64,000 bases of DNA. It comes from CALINF01 sp039990395. Lineage in GTDB: Bacteria; Pseudomonadota; Gammaproteobacteria; Pseudomonadales; Halieaceae. The DNA lies in the NCBI GenBank assembly GCA_039990395.1, contig JBDXFZ010000139.1, forward strand, positions 310,001 to 374,000, in the 5' to 3' direction. A program made the position numbers and the translations under genes. The number at the start of each line of letters is the position of its first letter. Position 1 is the stretch's first letter. The notes beneath the pieces are model-generated. The model did no database searches and was not told the DNA's origin. It saw only the letters and a program-made list of their open reading frames with translations. This document shows, piece after piece, positions 1-8,337 of this stretch.

Positions 1-213
1 AATGTTCAGCGATTCAAAGGCTTGGGTGAAATGAATCCACTACAGCTGCGTGAGACCACGATGGATCCCGATACGCGACGACTTGTCCGTCTTGATTTGG
101 GCGCAGGTGATGGCACCAATGAGATGCTCGATATGTTGTTAGCAAAGAAGCGCGCCAGCGATCGCAAATCCTGGCTGGAGAAGAAGGGTGATCTCGCCGA
201 AGTAGTCGCGTGA
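1..213 (+). CDS. parE: DNA topoisomerase IV subunit B, C-terminal end (partial)
   Basis: The reading frame is open from the window edge and ends at a TGA at 211-213. It gives the last 70 residues of a type IIA topoisomerase B subunit. The stretch QRFKGLGEMNP followed by LRETTMDP is the conserved end of the TOPRIM region of ParE/GyrB. The short tail after it fits ParE, which decatenates daughter chromosomes together with ParC. The matching parC lies about 40 kb downstream on the same strand, which supports ParE over GyrB. The gene start is outside the window. Confidence 0.93.
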   Translation, partial: NVQRFKGLGEMNPLQLRETTMDPDTRRLVRLDLGAGDGTNEMLDMLLAKKRASDRKSWLEKKGDLAEVVA

Positions 214-269
214 CTTAATCCGAGCGAGCTTACAGTGCACAAAGTAACAAGGGACACAGGAGAGTAATT

Positions 270-866
270 TTGCGATTCTTTCGACAGGGCATTAATAGCT
301 TGCTCGTAGTTGGCCTAATGGCATGGACAGTCCCCGCATTGGCGCAATGGGAACTGGATTCAGACCGTTCGACGTTGAACTTTGTTTCGATCAAGAACAA
401 CAGCATTGGCGAGACCCACCTGTTTAGCTCGATGGTTGGGTTTGTAAGTGAGGATGGCCGGGTTCAGCTCGCGATAGATCTTGATAGTGTGGAAACAATG
501 ATTCCGATTCGCAATGAGCGAATGCGGGAATTGTTGTTTCAAACTGCCATGTTTCCCACCGCTAATGTTAGCGCTCAGGTAGCGCCGGCAGTGCTTGCTG
601 CTATAGCTGGAGGTGGATCGGTTACCACGGATATTGCCGTGAAGTTAGCGCTGCATGGAGCCGAACGCGAAATCACCGTGCCTGTTATGGTAAGTGGTGA
701 TGAAGGCGGGCTGATACGTGTAATGACGCCCAAGCCTGTCATCGTGGGTGCTGCAGATTTTGGGCTGGAAGACGGGGTTACGGCATTGCGGGAAATAGCC
801 GGACTAAACAGTATCAGCACGGCTGTACCTGTGACACTCAATCTGGTGTTTGCGCCTGCCAACTAG
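270..866 (+). CDS. YceI-like periplasmic protein
   Basis: This 198-residue protein has a clear Sec signal peptide: a charged N-terminus, a hydrophobic core at about residues 8-22, and a likely cut after Ala25 (VPALA). The mature part resembles the YceI lipocalin-like fold, with the opening W-x-LD-x-x-x-S-x-L-x-F motif and a DxxSVETxxxxRNERMRELLF segment. YceI proteins are thought to bind isoprenoid or amphiphilic lipids in the periplasm. The start is TTG at 270, with a GGAG ribosome site about 10 bases upstream. It sits just after parE and converges with the multiheme cytochrome gene. YceI proteins and cytochromes are sometimes neighbours, but a shared role here is only a guess. Confidence 0.8.
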   Translation: MRFFRQGINSLLVVGLMAWTVPALAQWELDSDRSTLNFVSIKNNSIGETHLFSSMVGFVSEDGRVQLAIDLDSVETMIPIRNERMRELLFQTAMFPTANVSAQVAPAVLAAIAGGGSVTTDIAVKLALHGAEREITVPVMVSGDEGGLIRVMTPKPVIVGAADFGLEDGVTALREIAGLNSISTAVPVTLNLVFAPAN

Positions 867-887
867 CGCCGTTTGCACTTCTTAGTA

Positions 888-3134
888 TTATTGATCGGAG
901 AGTTGTTGCAGAAGCGCTTTGTAATTGGGGTTGTTAGGCGCCAATGCGATCAGCGTTTTTGCGTAACCTCTGGCAGAATCCATTCGTCCTAGTTCCGCGC
1001 TGTAGTTCGCCAGCGCGAGCAGCACATCAATATCCTGTGGCACTGTGCGTAGCAAAGCCTGCAATGTTTCAATCGCCGCTTCTGGCTTGCCCAGATCGTG
1101 CTGAGCGATCGCATAAACAAAGCGATGTCGTGTGCCAACCTGCTCCAGAGCGGCCGCCTGGCCAAGGTAGTTGAGTGCAACATCGGTATTGCCTGTGCGC
1201 GTTTCCAGTAATCCCATCGAGTGAAGAGCCGAGCCGCTGTCAGGCGCAATGGCTAGAGCTGTCTTGAGCAGTTCCCTGGCTTCGTCTTCACGCTGTGCTG
1301 TACGCAGCAAATCCGCCAGATTCAGGTACGCTGGAATCATTTGCGAATTAAGGTATATCGCCTCGCGATAGGCCGCTTCAGATGCCGGACCATCACCGCG
1401 TCGCGTGTAGAACAAGCCCATCTGCATTTGTATTGAGGGCATGTCAGCGTGTTCGCGGTGTACGGCGCGGTATTCGTCAAATAATGCAACCAGCGCTCGC
1501 GATTGCTCTTGAGATATTTGATCAAGTGGTACACCTGCCAGCTGCAGTGCAACAGCCAGCCGAACTGAAGTAATCTCGTCATTAATCAATGGCTGTAGCA
1601 GTTTATAGCGCTGGTTCAGTGGCAGGGACTCCAGACTGCGTACCATGCTTGTTCGAATGATCGGGTTGTCGTCATACAGATACTGGCTGGCCAGTGTCAG
1701 TATGTTCCTCTGGCCAGTATCGCCCAGCTGCTCGATGGCGGTGGCTCGCCAAATTGGTGCAGCACTTGTATCCGAGGCCAGCGCCATCAGAGTGGGCACC
1801 GCACGCATATCGCCGGCTTGAATTTGAGCAAAGGCGCGCGCAGGGTGTGAACCTGTGTCGCGAAACTCAACGCCCCAACTGCGAAGTGACTCCAAGGCCC
1901 AAACGGGGTCTTTATCTGTGTGGCATTGGTTGCAGGCGTTGGGTGAGCCCAGTACGACACTCAAATCCGGTCTCGGTATCCGCATACTATGATCACGGCG
2001 ATCATCGACACCCATGTAGGTCGTGTGCGGCATATGACAATTCGCACATTGAGCTCCCTCTGAGCTGACGGGATGGTGGTGATGCGCTGTGGTGTCGTAG
2101 GTGTCGGGCTTGTGGCATTGCGCACACACTCCGTTGCCTTCGGCGCGCAAGGCATTGCTATGGGGTTCGTGGCAGTTGCTGCACACCACGCCAGCTTGGT
2201 GCATCTTGCTCTGCACGAAGGAGCCGTACACATAAACTTCATCAAGTATCTGACCGTCGTAGTGGTAGAGCGGAAACTCGGTCAACGACAGACGGTGGGT
2301 GTCTAGCAAATCAGCGCCGTAGTGGTAGTCGCCTAATGTGCCACGGCGTGAATGGCAGCGCGCGCAGTTATCGATCTGCGCATTTGATTCAATCGGGTTC
2401 AAGCGGCGGGCGATACTTTCTCCCTCCGGAAACGCCCATTCTCCGCGTTGTGAAAGTTGCGTTAATAACCCGCTGTCCTGGCCAAGAGTGCCAGCGGTAG
2501 CTGCCGCGATGTGCTTGCTACCCGGTCCATGACAGGCTTCGCAACCCACATCAATTTCCTCGAACGTGGTGTTGAACTCGCGCTTTGCAGGGCTGTAGTT
2601 CTTCTTCACATCGGTGCTGTGGCACTCTGCGCAGCGTGTATTCCAGTTCTGGTAGGGGCCAGTCCAATGTAGCGGGTCGGTGTAGTCTATTTGCTCATCG
2701 GGATACAGATGGTACCAGCGCTGCCCGCCTTCTTCGCGCGGGCGGGCATCCCAGGTAATGCTCAATGTTTGCAGGCGGCCACGTGACAGCGGGAGTAAGT
2801 ACTGCTGCAGTGGATAGACGCCGAAAACGTACTTCACCGGGAACTCGGTTAGCTTACCGTCTTCGCCATCGGTTCGAACGATGAACTGCCCGTCGCGGCG
2901 CACGAAGGTGGTTGTAACGCCATTGTAGGTGAATGTGGCGTTGTCAAAATCACCCAAGACGGTCTCGGCGGAGGGCTCTTGCATGGCCAGGTCGTGATGA
3001 GAATCCAGCCATGTGTCGTGCTCTTGCTCATGGCAGGACGCGCACCGCTCTGACCCGACAAAGTTGGGCGCGGCGGCAAGTACAGACTGGCCTGTGCAGA
3101 GCAGAGCGAAGGCAATTGGGAACAAGAAGCGCAA
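888..3134 (-). CDS. octaheme c-type cytochrome with HEAT and TPR repeats
   Basis: A secreted multiheme protein. Eight CxxCH motifs (CASCH, CAECH, CEACH, CARCH, CSNCH, CAQCH, CANCH, CNQCH) fall in roughly the first 400 residues. HEAT-like helices follow at about 425-545, then several TPR units to the end. An open frame continues up to an ATG at 3290, but the TTG at 3134 gives a proper signal peptide (MRFLFPIAFALLC, cut near Ala22) and leaves a promoter gap before the divergent gene. I chose that start, giving 748 residues. Heme proteins of this layout carry electrons in the periplasm. No substrate-specific domain is recognised and no partner quinol oxidase is next to it. The HEAT-TPR half suggests a scaffold for protein contacts. 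Confidence 0.82.
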   Translation of the reverse strand: MRFLFPIAFALLCTGQSVLAAAPNFVGSERCASCHEQEHDTWLDSHHDLAMQEPSAETVLGDFDNATFTYNGVTTTFVRRDGQFIVRTDGEDGKLTEFPVKYVFGVYPLQQYLLPLSRGRLQTLSITWDARPREEGGQRWYHLYPDEQIDYTDPLHWTGPYQNWNTRCAECHSTDVKKNYSPAKREFNTTFEEIDVGCEACHGPGSKHIAAATAGTLGQDSGLLTQLSQRGEWAFPEGESIARRLNPIESNAQIDNCARCHSRRGTLGDYHYGADLLDTHRLSLTEFPLYHYDGQILDEVYVYGSFVQSKMHQAGVVCSNCHEPHSNALRAEGNGVCAQCHKPDTYDTTAHHHHPVSSEGAQCANCHMPHTTYMGVDDRRDHSMRIPRPDLSVVLGSPNACNQCHTDKDPVWALESLRSWGVEFRDTGSHPARAFAQIQAGDMRAVPTLMALASDTSAAPIWRATAIEQLGDTGQRNILTLASQYLYDDNPIIRTSMVRSLESLPLNQRYKLLQPLINDEITSVRLAVALQLAGVPLDQISQEQSRALVALFDEYRAVHREHADMPSIQMQMGLFYTRRGDGPASEAAYREAIYLNSQMIPAYLNLADLLRTAQREDEARELLKTALAIAPDSGSALHSMGLLETRTGNTDVALNYLGQAAALEQVGTRHRFVYAIAQHDLGKPEAAIETLQALLRTVPQDIDVLLALANYSAELGRMDSARGYAKTLIALAPNNPNYKALLQQLSDQ

Positions 3135-3328
3135 GGATTCAATCTCGACGAAGTAAGTGCACAAGGCTAACCGATCTGGGATGCCATCACCAAGTATTGC
3201 GTAGTGTGATACCGGGCGCGGTAAGGCAGTTTGCGCTCTCCCTTTCGTGGTATAGACAGGGCGCTGGCGACTTTCTAAGATGTTTTCCATTTATTGGGTC
3301 AGAAACCCGCGTTGGCATGAGGGTCACA

Positions 3329-4030
3329 ATGAAACTGGGCATCTTGAAGACTGATACGGTACGGCCCGAATGGGTGCCGGGCTACGGCGAGTATCCCGAT
3401 ATGTTCGTGGCGCTGTTGAGCCGACTCGACCCCACATTGGAATTCGTGACCTGGGATGCCGAAAAGGGTGAATTTCCCACCGAGATTGATGCCGTCGATG
3501 CCTACCTCATTACGGGTAGCAAGAGCAGCGTATACGAGGACAAGCAGTGGATTCGTGAACTCGAAGGCTTCGTTCGTGAGCTACATGCGCGTGAGAAAAA
3601 ACTGGTGGGCATCTGTTTCGGCCATCAACTGATAGCTCAGGCATTGGGTGGTAAAACGGAGAAGTCCGAGAAGGGCTGGGGCGTGGGTTTGCACACACAC
3701 ACCTTTTCTTGCCGTCCCGAGTGGCACGATGAAGGCGATGAGGATTTTCGTATTCTGGTAAGCCACCAGGATCAGGTGACGCAAGTCGCCGCGGGCAGCA
3801 CTGTGCTGGCGGGCAGTGAATTCTGTGAAAATGCGGTATGCCAGATAGGCGACCATATGCTGACGTTTCAGGGGCACCCTGAGTTTGTTCCGGACTACTC
3901 GCGCGAGATTATGAATTTTCGCAGAAAGACGATCGGCGAAGACAACTACACAGTAGGCATGGCCTCGCTGGTGAATGATCCTGAGAGCGACCGGATCGGC
4001 CGCTGGATTATCAACTTTCTAAAGCGCTAG
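3329..4030 (+). CDS. class I glutamine amidotransferase (GMP synthase-like)
   Basis: A stand-alone amidotransferase domain of 233 residues. The catalytic triad is visible: Cys96 in VGICFGHQ, His183 and Glu185 in QGHPEF. GITGSKSSVYE-like residues near 61-70 form the substrate loop typical of the GuaA-like subgroup. Such enzymes release ammonia from glutamine or cleave gamma-glutamyl amides, and the acceptor cannot be told. A longer open frame upstream is antisense to the cytochrome gene, so I take the ATG at 3329, which has AGGG six bases before it. Its stop overlaps the stop of the converging STAS gene within a CTAG. Confidence 0.85.
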   Translation: MKLGILKTDTVRPEWVPGYGEYPDMFVALLSRLDPTLEFVTWDAEKGEFPTEIDAVDAYLITGSKSSVYEDKQWIRELEGFVRELHAREKKLVGICFGHQLIAQALGGKTEKSEKGWGVGLHTHTFSCRPEWHDEGDEDFRILVSHQDQVTQVAAGSTVLAGSEFCENAVCQIGDHMLTFQGHPEFVPDYSREIMNFRRKTIGEDNYTVGMASLVNDPESDRIGRWIINFLKR

Positions 4031-4404
4031 CCATCGCCCTTGACCTGGCTCTGCATCGCGTCGAGATAGGCATCCAGTTCATCATCATCCGCAAACACTG
4101 CCATATCCGGCAATGCTTTGAGTATCTCAAAGACCTTGTCGATGTGCGGTTTTCGGTTGGCTGCAGCCAACCGATTACCCGCATTTTTGGCCTGTTTTGC
4201 AGCTTTGAATATCACTCGTAGTCCAGCTGAACTGATGTAGTCCAATTCCTTCATATCAAGTACGGTAAGGCTGTTGCCTTTTGAGAGAACGTCCTGCAAC
4301 CGCTTTTCGAATTCAGGGGCAGTATCGGTATTTAGTGCTCCCTTTAGCCCGAGTCTGGCGACGGATTGCTCTTCATCAATACTGACAGAGGTTTTGAGTT
4401 CCAT
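4027..4404 (-). CDS. STAS-domain anti-sigma factor antagonist
   Basis: A single STAS domain of 125 residues. The conserved loop LDYISSAGLRV places the phosphorylatable serine at Ser58 or Ser59, the same place as in SpoIIAA/RsbV. In that family the unphosphorylated form binds and silences an anti-sigma or other partner protein, and a serine kinase and a PP2C phosphatase set its state. It lies 43 bases downstream of the SpoIIE phosphatase gene on the same strand, so it is very likely that enzyme's substrate. The usual sigma factor is absent, so the output is unknown. Confidence 0.88.
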   Translation of the reverse strand: MELKTSVSIDEEQSVARLGLKGALNTDTAPEFEKRLQDVLSKGNSLTVLDMKELDYISSAGLRVIFKAAKQAKNAGNRLAAANRKPHIDKVFEILKALPDMAVFADDDELDAYLDAMQSQVKGDG

Positions 4405-4447
4405 GCTGTTCTTTCCTGAGGCGCTTATCAGTCGCCGGTAGAGTCAT

Positions 4448-6793
4448 TTAGGTATCAAGCTGTTTTATCACACGTAAGATATTTTTACCTTCTTCGCGAC
4501 GATAGTCCTGCCGTTGTGTTAACTGCGTAATCAAGTGTACACCAAGCCCGCCTACCTGAGCGTGATCGATGTCTTGGCCCAGTTCTGCTCTACGCGCCTC
4601 GCTTAGTGGGTCAAACGGACTACCCTGATCCTGGATCTCCAGGCTGATCTCAGCGCTGTTGCCTGCCACCAACACCTGTAATTCGCTGGTTTGGTCCAGC
4701 CCAGAGTACTTACCGACGTTGGTCACCATTTCCTCGAGCACCAATGTAAGCTCCATGATGACATCGGGGCTGACGCCAGCTTGTTCGAGTACATGCTCCA
4801 GCCATAGGTTAGCCCGAGTCACCAGTTTTGGCCCTAGATGCAGCGCGTGCTGCTGTGCGAATTCATGGGCGTGGACGGTTGCGGCTGACCAATCGAGTAA
4901 CAGAAGCGTGATATCGTCAGACTGAGGTGTTGAGCCCGCAAATGCATCTACAGCCTGAAACAAGGACATACCGGCAGAAGCTGTCGCCTGATCAACGTCC
5001 TTCTCAATTTGTGCATTGATGCGCTGCGTGCCAAACATCTGCGCTTCACTGTCAAAAGCCTCGTCAATACCATCGGTATAGATTGCCAAGCGACTCCCTG
5101 CAGGAAGCTGCACTGTATTGATGGGGAATGTCTGTTCGGTTGCTAACCCTAGCGCAGGTCCACTTTTCTGCTCCAGCGTGGTCGCCCGACCGGCCTGCAG
5201 CAGGGTAGGAGGCGTGTGCCCACCGGATGCGAAGCGTAATGTGCCGGTCTGTAGATTCAGCACCCCAAAAAACAGGGTGAGGAACATGCAGTTTTCATTA
5301 CCCTGCTCCAATAAGTCATTCAGCTTTGCCATACCCGTGTTGGGTTCACTGAAGTCTTCTTGTAGTTGTTGCATCAGGCTGATCGCCTTGGCCATAAACA
5401 GAGCGGCCGGTACGCCCTTGTCAGATACGTCGCCTACTGCAACAAACAGCTCTCCGTGTCTTTCATAGTAGGTATACAGGTCGCCACCTACAGATTTTGC
5501 AGGGCGTACCTTTGCCCATAGGGAATACGTTTCGCAAGTCTCTTGCGCCTCGCCTCCCTGAGGGAGCATAGACATTTGGATCTCGCGGGCGGCAGCTAGC
5601 TCACCCTCGAGCCGACTGCGGCTGGCAGTGGCGTCCTCAAGGTCGGCGATATAGACCTTGAGGTCGCGTTGCATATTAGTAAATGCCCTGATCAGACTTG
5701 CAACCTCATCATTGCCCGACGCATGGGGTAGGGCGGTGTTCAATTTGCCACTTGCAAGGTCTTTGCTGGCGTTGGCCAGCGCACTGAGAGGGCCGGTCAG
5801 TCGCCGTGTTATCGCATAAATAGACAATGACATTAAGAGCAGTGTGACAAGTCCAACTATTGCTGTTTTTAATTGATAGAGCTGCAGCGGCTTAAGCACT
5901 TCTCCCTGAGAATAGATAACACCGACTGGCCACCCGGTGGATGTCAGCGTGGCCATGCGAATGGAACATTCCCCGTCGATCTGCTCACACTCCAAAGTGC
6001 GGGTGATTGCGTTACCCTTGAGTACGGACTGAAACAACTCCTCCCAGATTGGGATATCCTCAGGGTCTATCACACGCTCACGATAATCCTTCAAAATCGA
6101 CTGGGGCTCACGTGCACTGATCACGATACCGGCTCGGCTCAGCAGTATGCCAAAACCGTTCTCACCGAGACGAATTCGCTGCATGTAGTTATGCAGTTCA
6201 TCAAGTGCGACATCGCCAGTCGCGACGCCATAGAGGAATCGGCTACCGGATTTGTCAGTACGATAAATAGGCACAGAAAAGGTTGTCATCAGAATTTCAC
6301 CGCCGCCGCGGTCGAAATAGGGCTCAGTCCACACGGGTTTCTCGGCTAACACAGCGTTTTTGTACCAGCTTTGTAGCCAGTACGCCTTTTGCTCCTTAGC
6401 GAGATCGACGTAAGTCAATATGCCTTCTCGATGGTAGTAGTATGGCGCAAAGCCGGCACTGGTTTCTGTAAGTTCGGGGTTGAGAGCGATAGTTGAGCCA
6501 AAGATGTCGTCATTGTTCTCCACGATATCCTTGAGCAGTTGCTCCAAGCCTGCAGAGGAATATTCACGCTGCCGGAGGATGGTTCCCAGAAAGAGCGTAC
6601 TACCTTCGACCCCGTCCAGCATGTTTTCCAGATCGACCAAAGCGCTCTCGACTCTGTCTTTAAGCTGAATTTGCAGGCGCGTCATTATTTCTTCGCGGGA
6701 GATCCGATAGTCGACGAGCATTCCCACGCCAATCACTAAAGCGCTACACAGCGTTAGCAGTAGTATGAGTCGGGCAGTGATGCTGGTCGTCAC
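4448..6793 (-). CDS. membrane sensor SpoIIE-type phosphatase with HATPase domain
   Basis: This 781-residue protein carries a complete partner-switch controller. A membrane segment at about 8-28 precedes a periplasmic Cache-like sensor of some 275 residues. A second membrane segment near 308-330, a HAMP linker, a coiled coil and a SpoIIE PP2C phosphatase (GGDLYTYY, VGDVSDKGVPAALFM, ASGGHTPP, YTDGIDE) follow. The end is an RsbW-like HATPase, with EEMVTNVGKYS as N-box and GGLGVHLI as G2 box. The phosphatase should dephosphorylate the STAS protein encoded just downstream, and the HATPase could phosphorylate it. Similar RsbU-like proteins control surface behaviour or stress in other gammaproteobacteria. 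The signal is unknown. Confidence 0.88.
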   Translation of the reverse strand: MTTSITARLILLLTLCSALVIGVGMLVDYRISREEIMTRLQIQLKDRVESALVDLENMLDGVEGSTLFLGTILRQREYSSAGLEQLLKDIVENNDDIFGSTIALNPELTETSAGFAPYYYHREGILTYVDLAKEQKAYWLQSWYKNAVLAEKPVWTEPYFDRGGGEILMTTFSVPIYRTDKSGSRFLYGVATGDVALDELHNYMQRIRLGENGFGILLSRAGIVISAREPQSILKDYRERVIDPEDIPIWEELFQSVLKGNAITRTLECEQIDGECSIRMATLTSTGWPVGVIYSQGEVLKPLQLYQLKTAIVGLVTLLLMSLSIYAITRRLTGPLSALANASKDLASGKLNTALPHASGNDEVASLIRAFTNMQRDLKVYIADLEDATASRSRLEGELAAAREIQMSMLPQGGEAQETCETYSLWAKVRPAKSVGGDLYTYYERHGELFVAVGDVSDKGVPAALFMAKAISLMQQLQEDFSEPNTGMAKLNDLLEQGNENCMFLTLFFGVLNLQTGTLRFASGGHTPPTLLQAGRATTLEQKSGPALGLATEQTFPINTVQLPAGSRLAIYTDGIDEAFDSEAQMFGTQRINAQIEKDVDQATASAGMSLFQAVDAFAGSTPQSDDITLLLLDWSAATVHAHEFAQQHALHLGPKLVTRANLWLEHVLEQAGVSPDVIMELTLVLEEMVTNVGKYSGLDQTSELQVLVAGNSAEISLEIQDQGSPFDPLSEARRAELGQDIDHAQVGGLGVHLITQLTQRQDYRREEGKNILRVIKQLDT

Positions 6794-6817
6794 GCGACGA
6801 TTCTCTCTAGCGCTGTG

Positions 6818-7258
6818 TCACCATGATCCAGTATTAGACATAGAGGCCCAGGGCTCCTGCGGCGGAAGCGAATCCCCTTCCTGCAGTAACTCAATTGAAA
6901 TCCCGTCAGGCGAGCGAACAAAAGCCATATGCCCATCGCGTGGTGGACGATTGATGGTGACACCATTATCCATCAGGTGCTGGCACAAGCCGTAGATGTC
7001 CTCCACTCGGTACGCAAGGTGACCAAAGTTCCGGCCACCATCGTAGTCCTCGGTGTCCCAGTTCCAGGTGATTTCTACCAGAGGGCACTGGCCAGATTTT
7101 GCGCTCTCCACGTCGCCCGGCGCAGCCAGAAACACGAGTGTAAATCGCCCCGCTTCGCTCTCGTAACGACTGGTTTCTACCAAACCGAGCTTGTCGCAGT
7201 AAAAATCCAGGGTTTCGGTCAGATCGCGTGCGCGCACCATGGTATGTAGGAATTTCAT
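6818..7258 (-). CDS. gloA: lactoylglutathione lyase (glyoxalase I)
   Basis: This 146-residue protein matches glyoxalase I, which converts the hemithioacetal of methylglyoxal and glutathione to S-lactoylglutathione. The four metal ligands are in the expected places: His5, Glu62, His80 and Glu123 (E. coli GloA uses His5, Glu56, His74 and Glu122). The N-terminus MKFLHTMVRARDL and the motif FYxxxLGL are typical of the family. The C-terminal tail after about residue 128 is slightly longer than in E. coli. It is cytoplasmic. It lies upstream of the SpoIIE gene on the same strand with a short gap, so the two may be cotranscribed, but no functional link is evident. Confidence 0.9.
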   Translation of the reverse strand: MKFLHTMVRARDLTETLDFYCDKLGLVETSRYESEAGRFTLVFLAAPGDVESAKSGQCPLVEITWNWDTEDYDGGRNFGHLAYRVEDIYGLCQHLMDNGVTINRPPRDGHMAFVRSPDGISIELLQEGDSLPPQEPWASMSNTGSW

Positions 7259-7424
7259 GTCGGTTGCCTGTCGTCAAAAAAGGTGAAGTAAGCGAGTTTT
7301 AATCGCCTCTGCACGCAGTGTATGTGAACCTTTCAAGCGATGCCACGCGTCGATCTTCGGTTTTTCTGGCATTCGCAAATCGCTGGGGTACAATCTTGCG
7401 CCCTTCACCCAAGATGCAAATCAC

Positions 7425-8330
7425 ATGTGGTTCAAAAACCTTCGCGCCTATCGGCTTACAACCCCAATAGACTCTACCCCCGAACAATTGTCCGATCAGC
7501 TTGAGGCAAGAGCTTTCAAGCCTTGCACGCCTGCCCAACCATTGGCGCTAGGCTGGGTCGCGCCGGTTGGAGGCGAAGAAGCCGCATTAGTGCATGCTGC
7601 TAATGGTCGCTATCTGTTAAAGCTGAAGCGGGAGGAGAAGCTGCTGCCATCAACGGTTGTGCGTGAGCAATTGGATGAAAAAGTTTCTCTGATCGAGTCG
7701 GAGCAGGGGCGCAAAGTCTACCGAAAGGAACGCCTTACTCTGAAAGACGAGATCGTGCAGGATTGCCTGCCGCGGGCATTTTCGCGCTCCTCGTCGGTTT
7801 ACGCCTACATCGATACACGAGCTCGCTGGATAATGGTAGATGCCGCCAGTGCTGCGCGGGCGGAGGAACTGCTTAACCTATTGCGCGATTGTATTGGCAG
7901 CTTTCCCGTTGTGCTTCCACAGGTGAACAACGCGCCTATTGCAACGATGACGGGTTGGCTGGCGCACAACAGTTTGCCCGATGACTTCGAGCTGGGCGGG
8001 GAGTGCGAGCTGCGAGAGCTGGGTGAAGAGGGCGGCATCGTGCGGTGCCGGGGAGTTGATTTACTTAGCGAAGAGGTGGAGACTCATCTTGACGCTGGCA
8101 AACAAGTTGCCCGGGTTTCACTGCACTGGGACGAGCGCTTACAACTGGTTTTGGCAGAGGACTTGTGTCTGCGGCGTCTCAAGTTCTCGGATGAGTTGAT
8201 GAAAGAAAATGAGGATATACCTGAGGCAGATGATGCGGCGCGAATTGATGCAGACTTCGCGCTGATGTCTGAAGCGCTTACCGATCTACAGAATCGCGTC
8301 ATAGAGATTTTTGGCGGAGAAGCCGAGTAA
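7425..8330 (+). CDS. rdgC: recombination-associated protein RdgC
   Basis: A full-length RdgC of 301 residues (E. coli 303), a ring-shaped DNA-binding protein that limits RecA filament formation. The start MWFKNLRAYRLT and the conserved block LPRAFSRSS followed by ID fit the family. The ATG at 7425 lies about 30 bases after a possible -10 box (TACAAT, 7389-7394). The best -35 for it (CTGGCA, 7366-7371, 17-base spacing) is only a 4 of 6 match. The gene ends 7 bases before the selU start I prefer, so rdgC and selU may share a transcript. Confidence 0.93.
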   Translation: MWFKNLRAYRLTTPIDSTPEQLSDQLEARAFKPCTPAQPLALGWVAPVGGEEAALVHAANGRYLLKLKREEKLLPSTVVREQLDEKVSLIESEQGRKVYRKERLTLKDEIVQDCLPRAFSRSSSVYAYIDTRARWIMVDAASAARAEELLNLLRDCIGSFPVVLPQVNNAPIATMTGWLAHNSLPDDFELGGECELRELGEEGGIVRCRGVDLLSEEVETHLDAGKQVARVSLHWDERLQLVLAEDLCLRRLKFSDELMKENEDIPEADDAARIDADFALMSEALTDLQNRVIEIFGGEAE

Positions 8331-8337
8331 CATCCTC

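Noticed and set aside
2933..3328. N-terminal extension of the amidotransferase frame
   Set aside because: Overlaps the cytochrome gene on the other strand and is Arg-rich noise; the ATG at 3329 has a proper ribosome site and family-like N-terminus.
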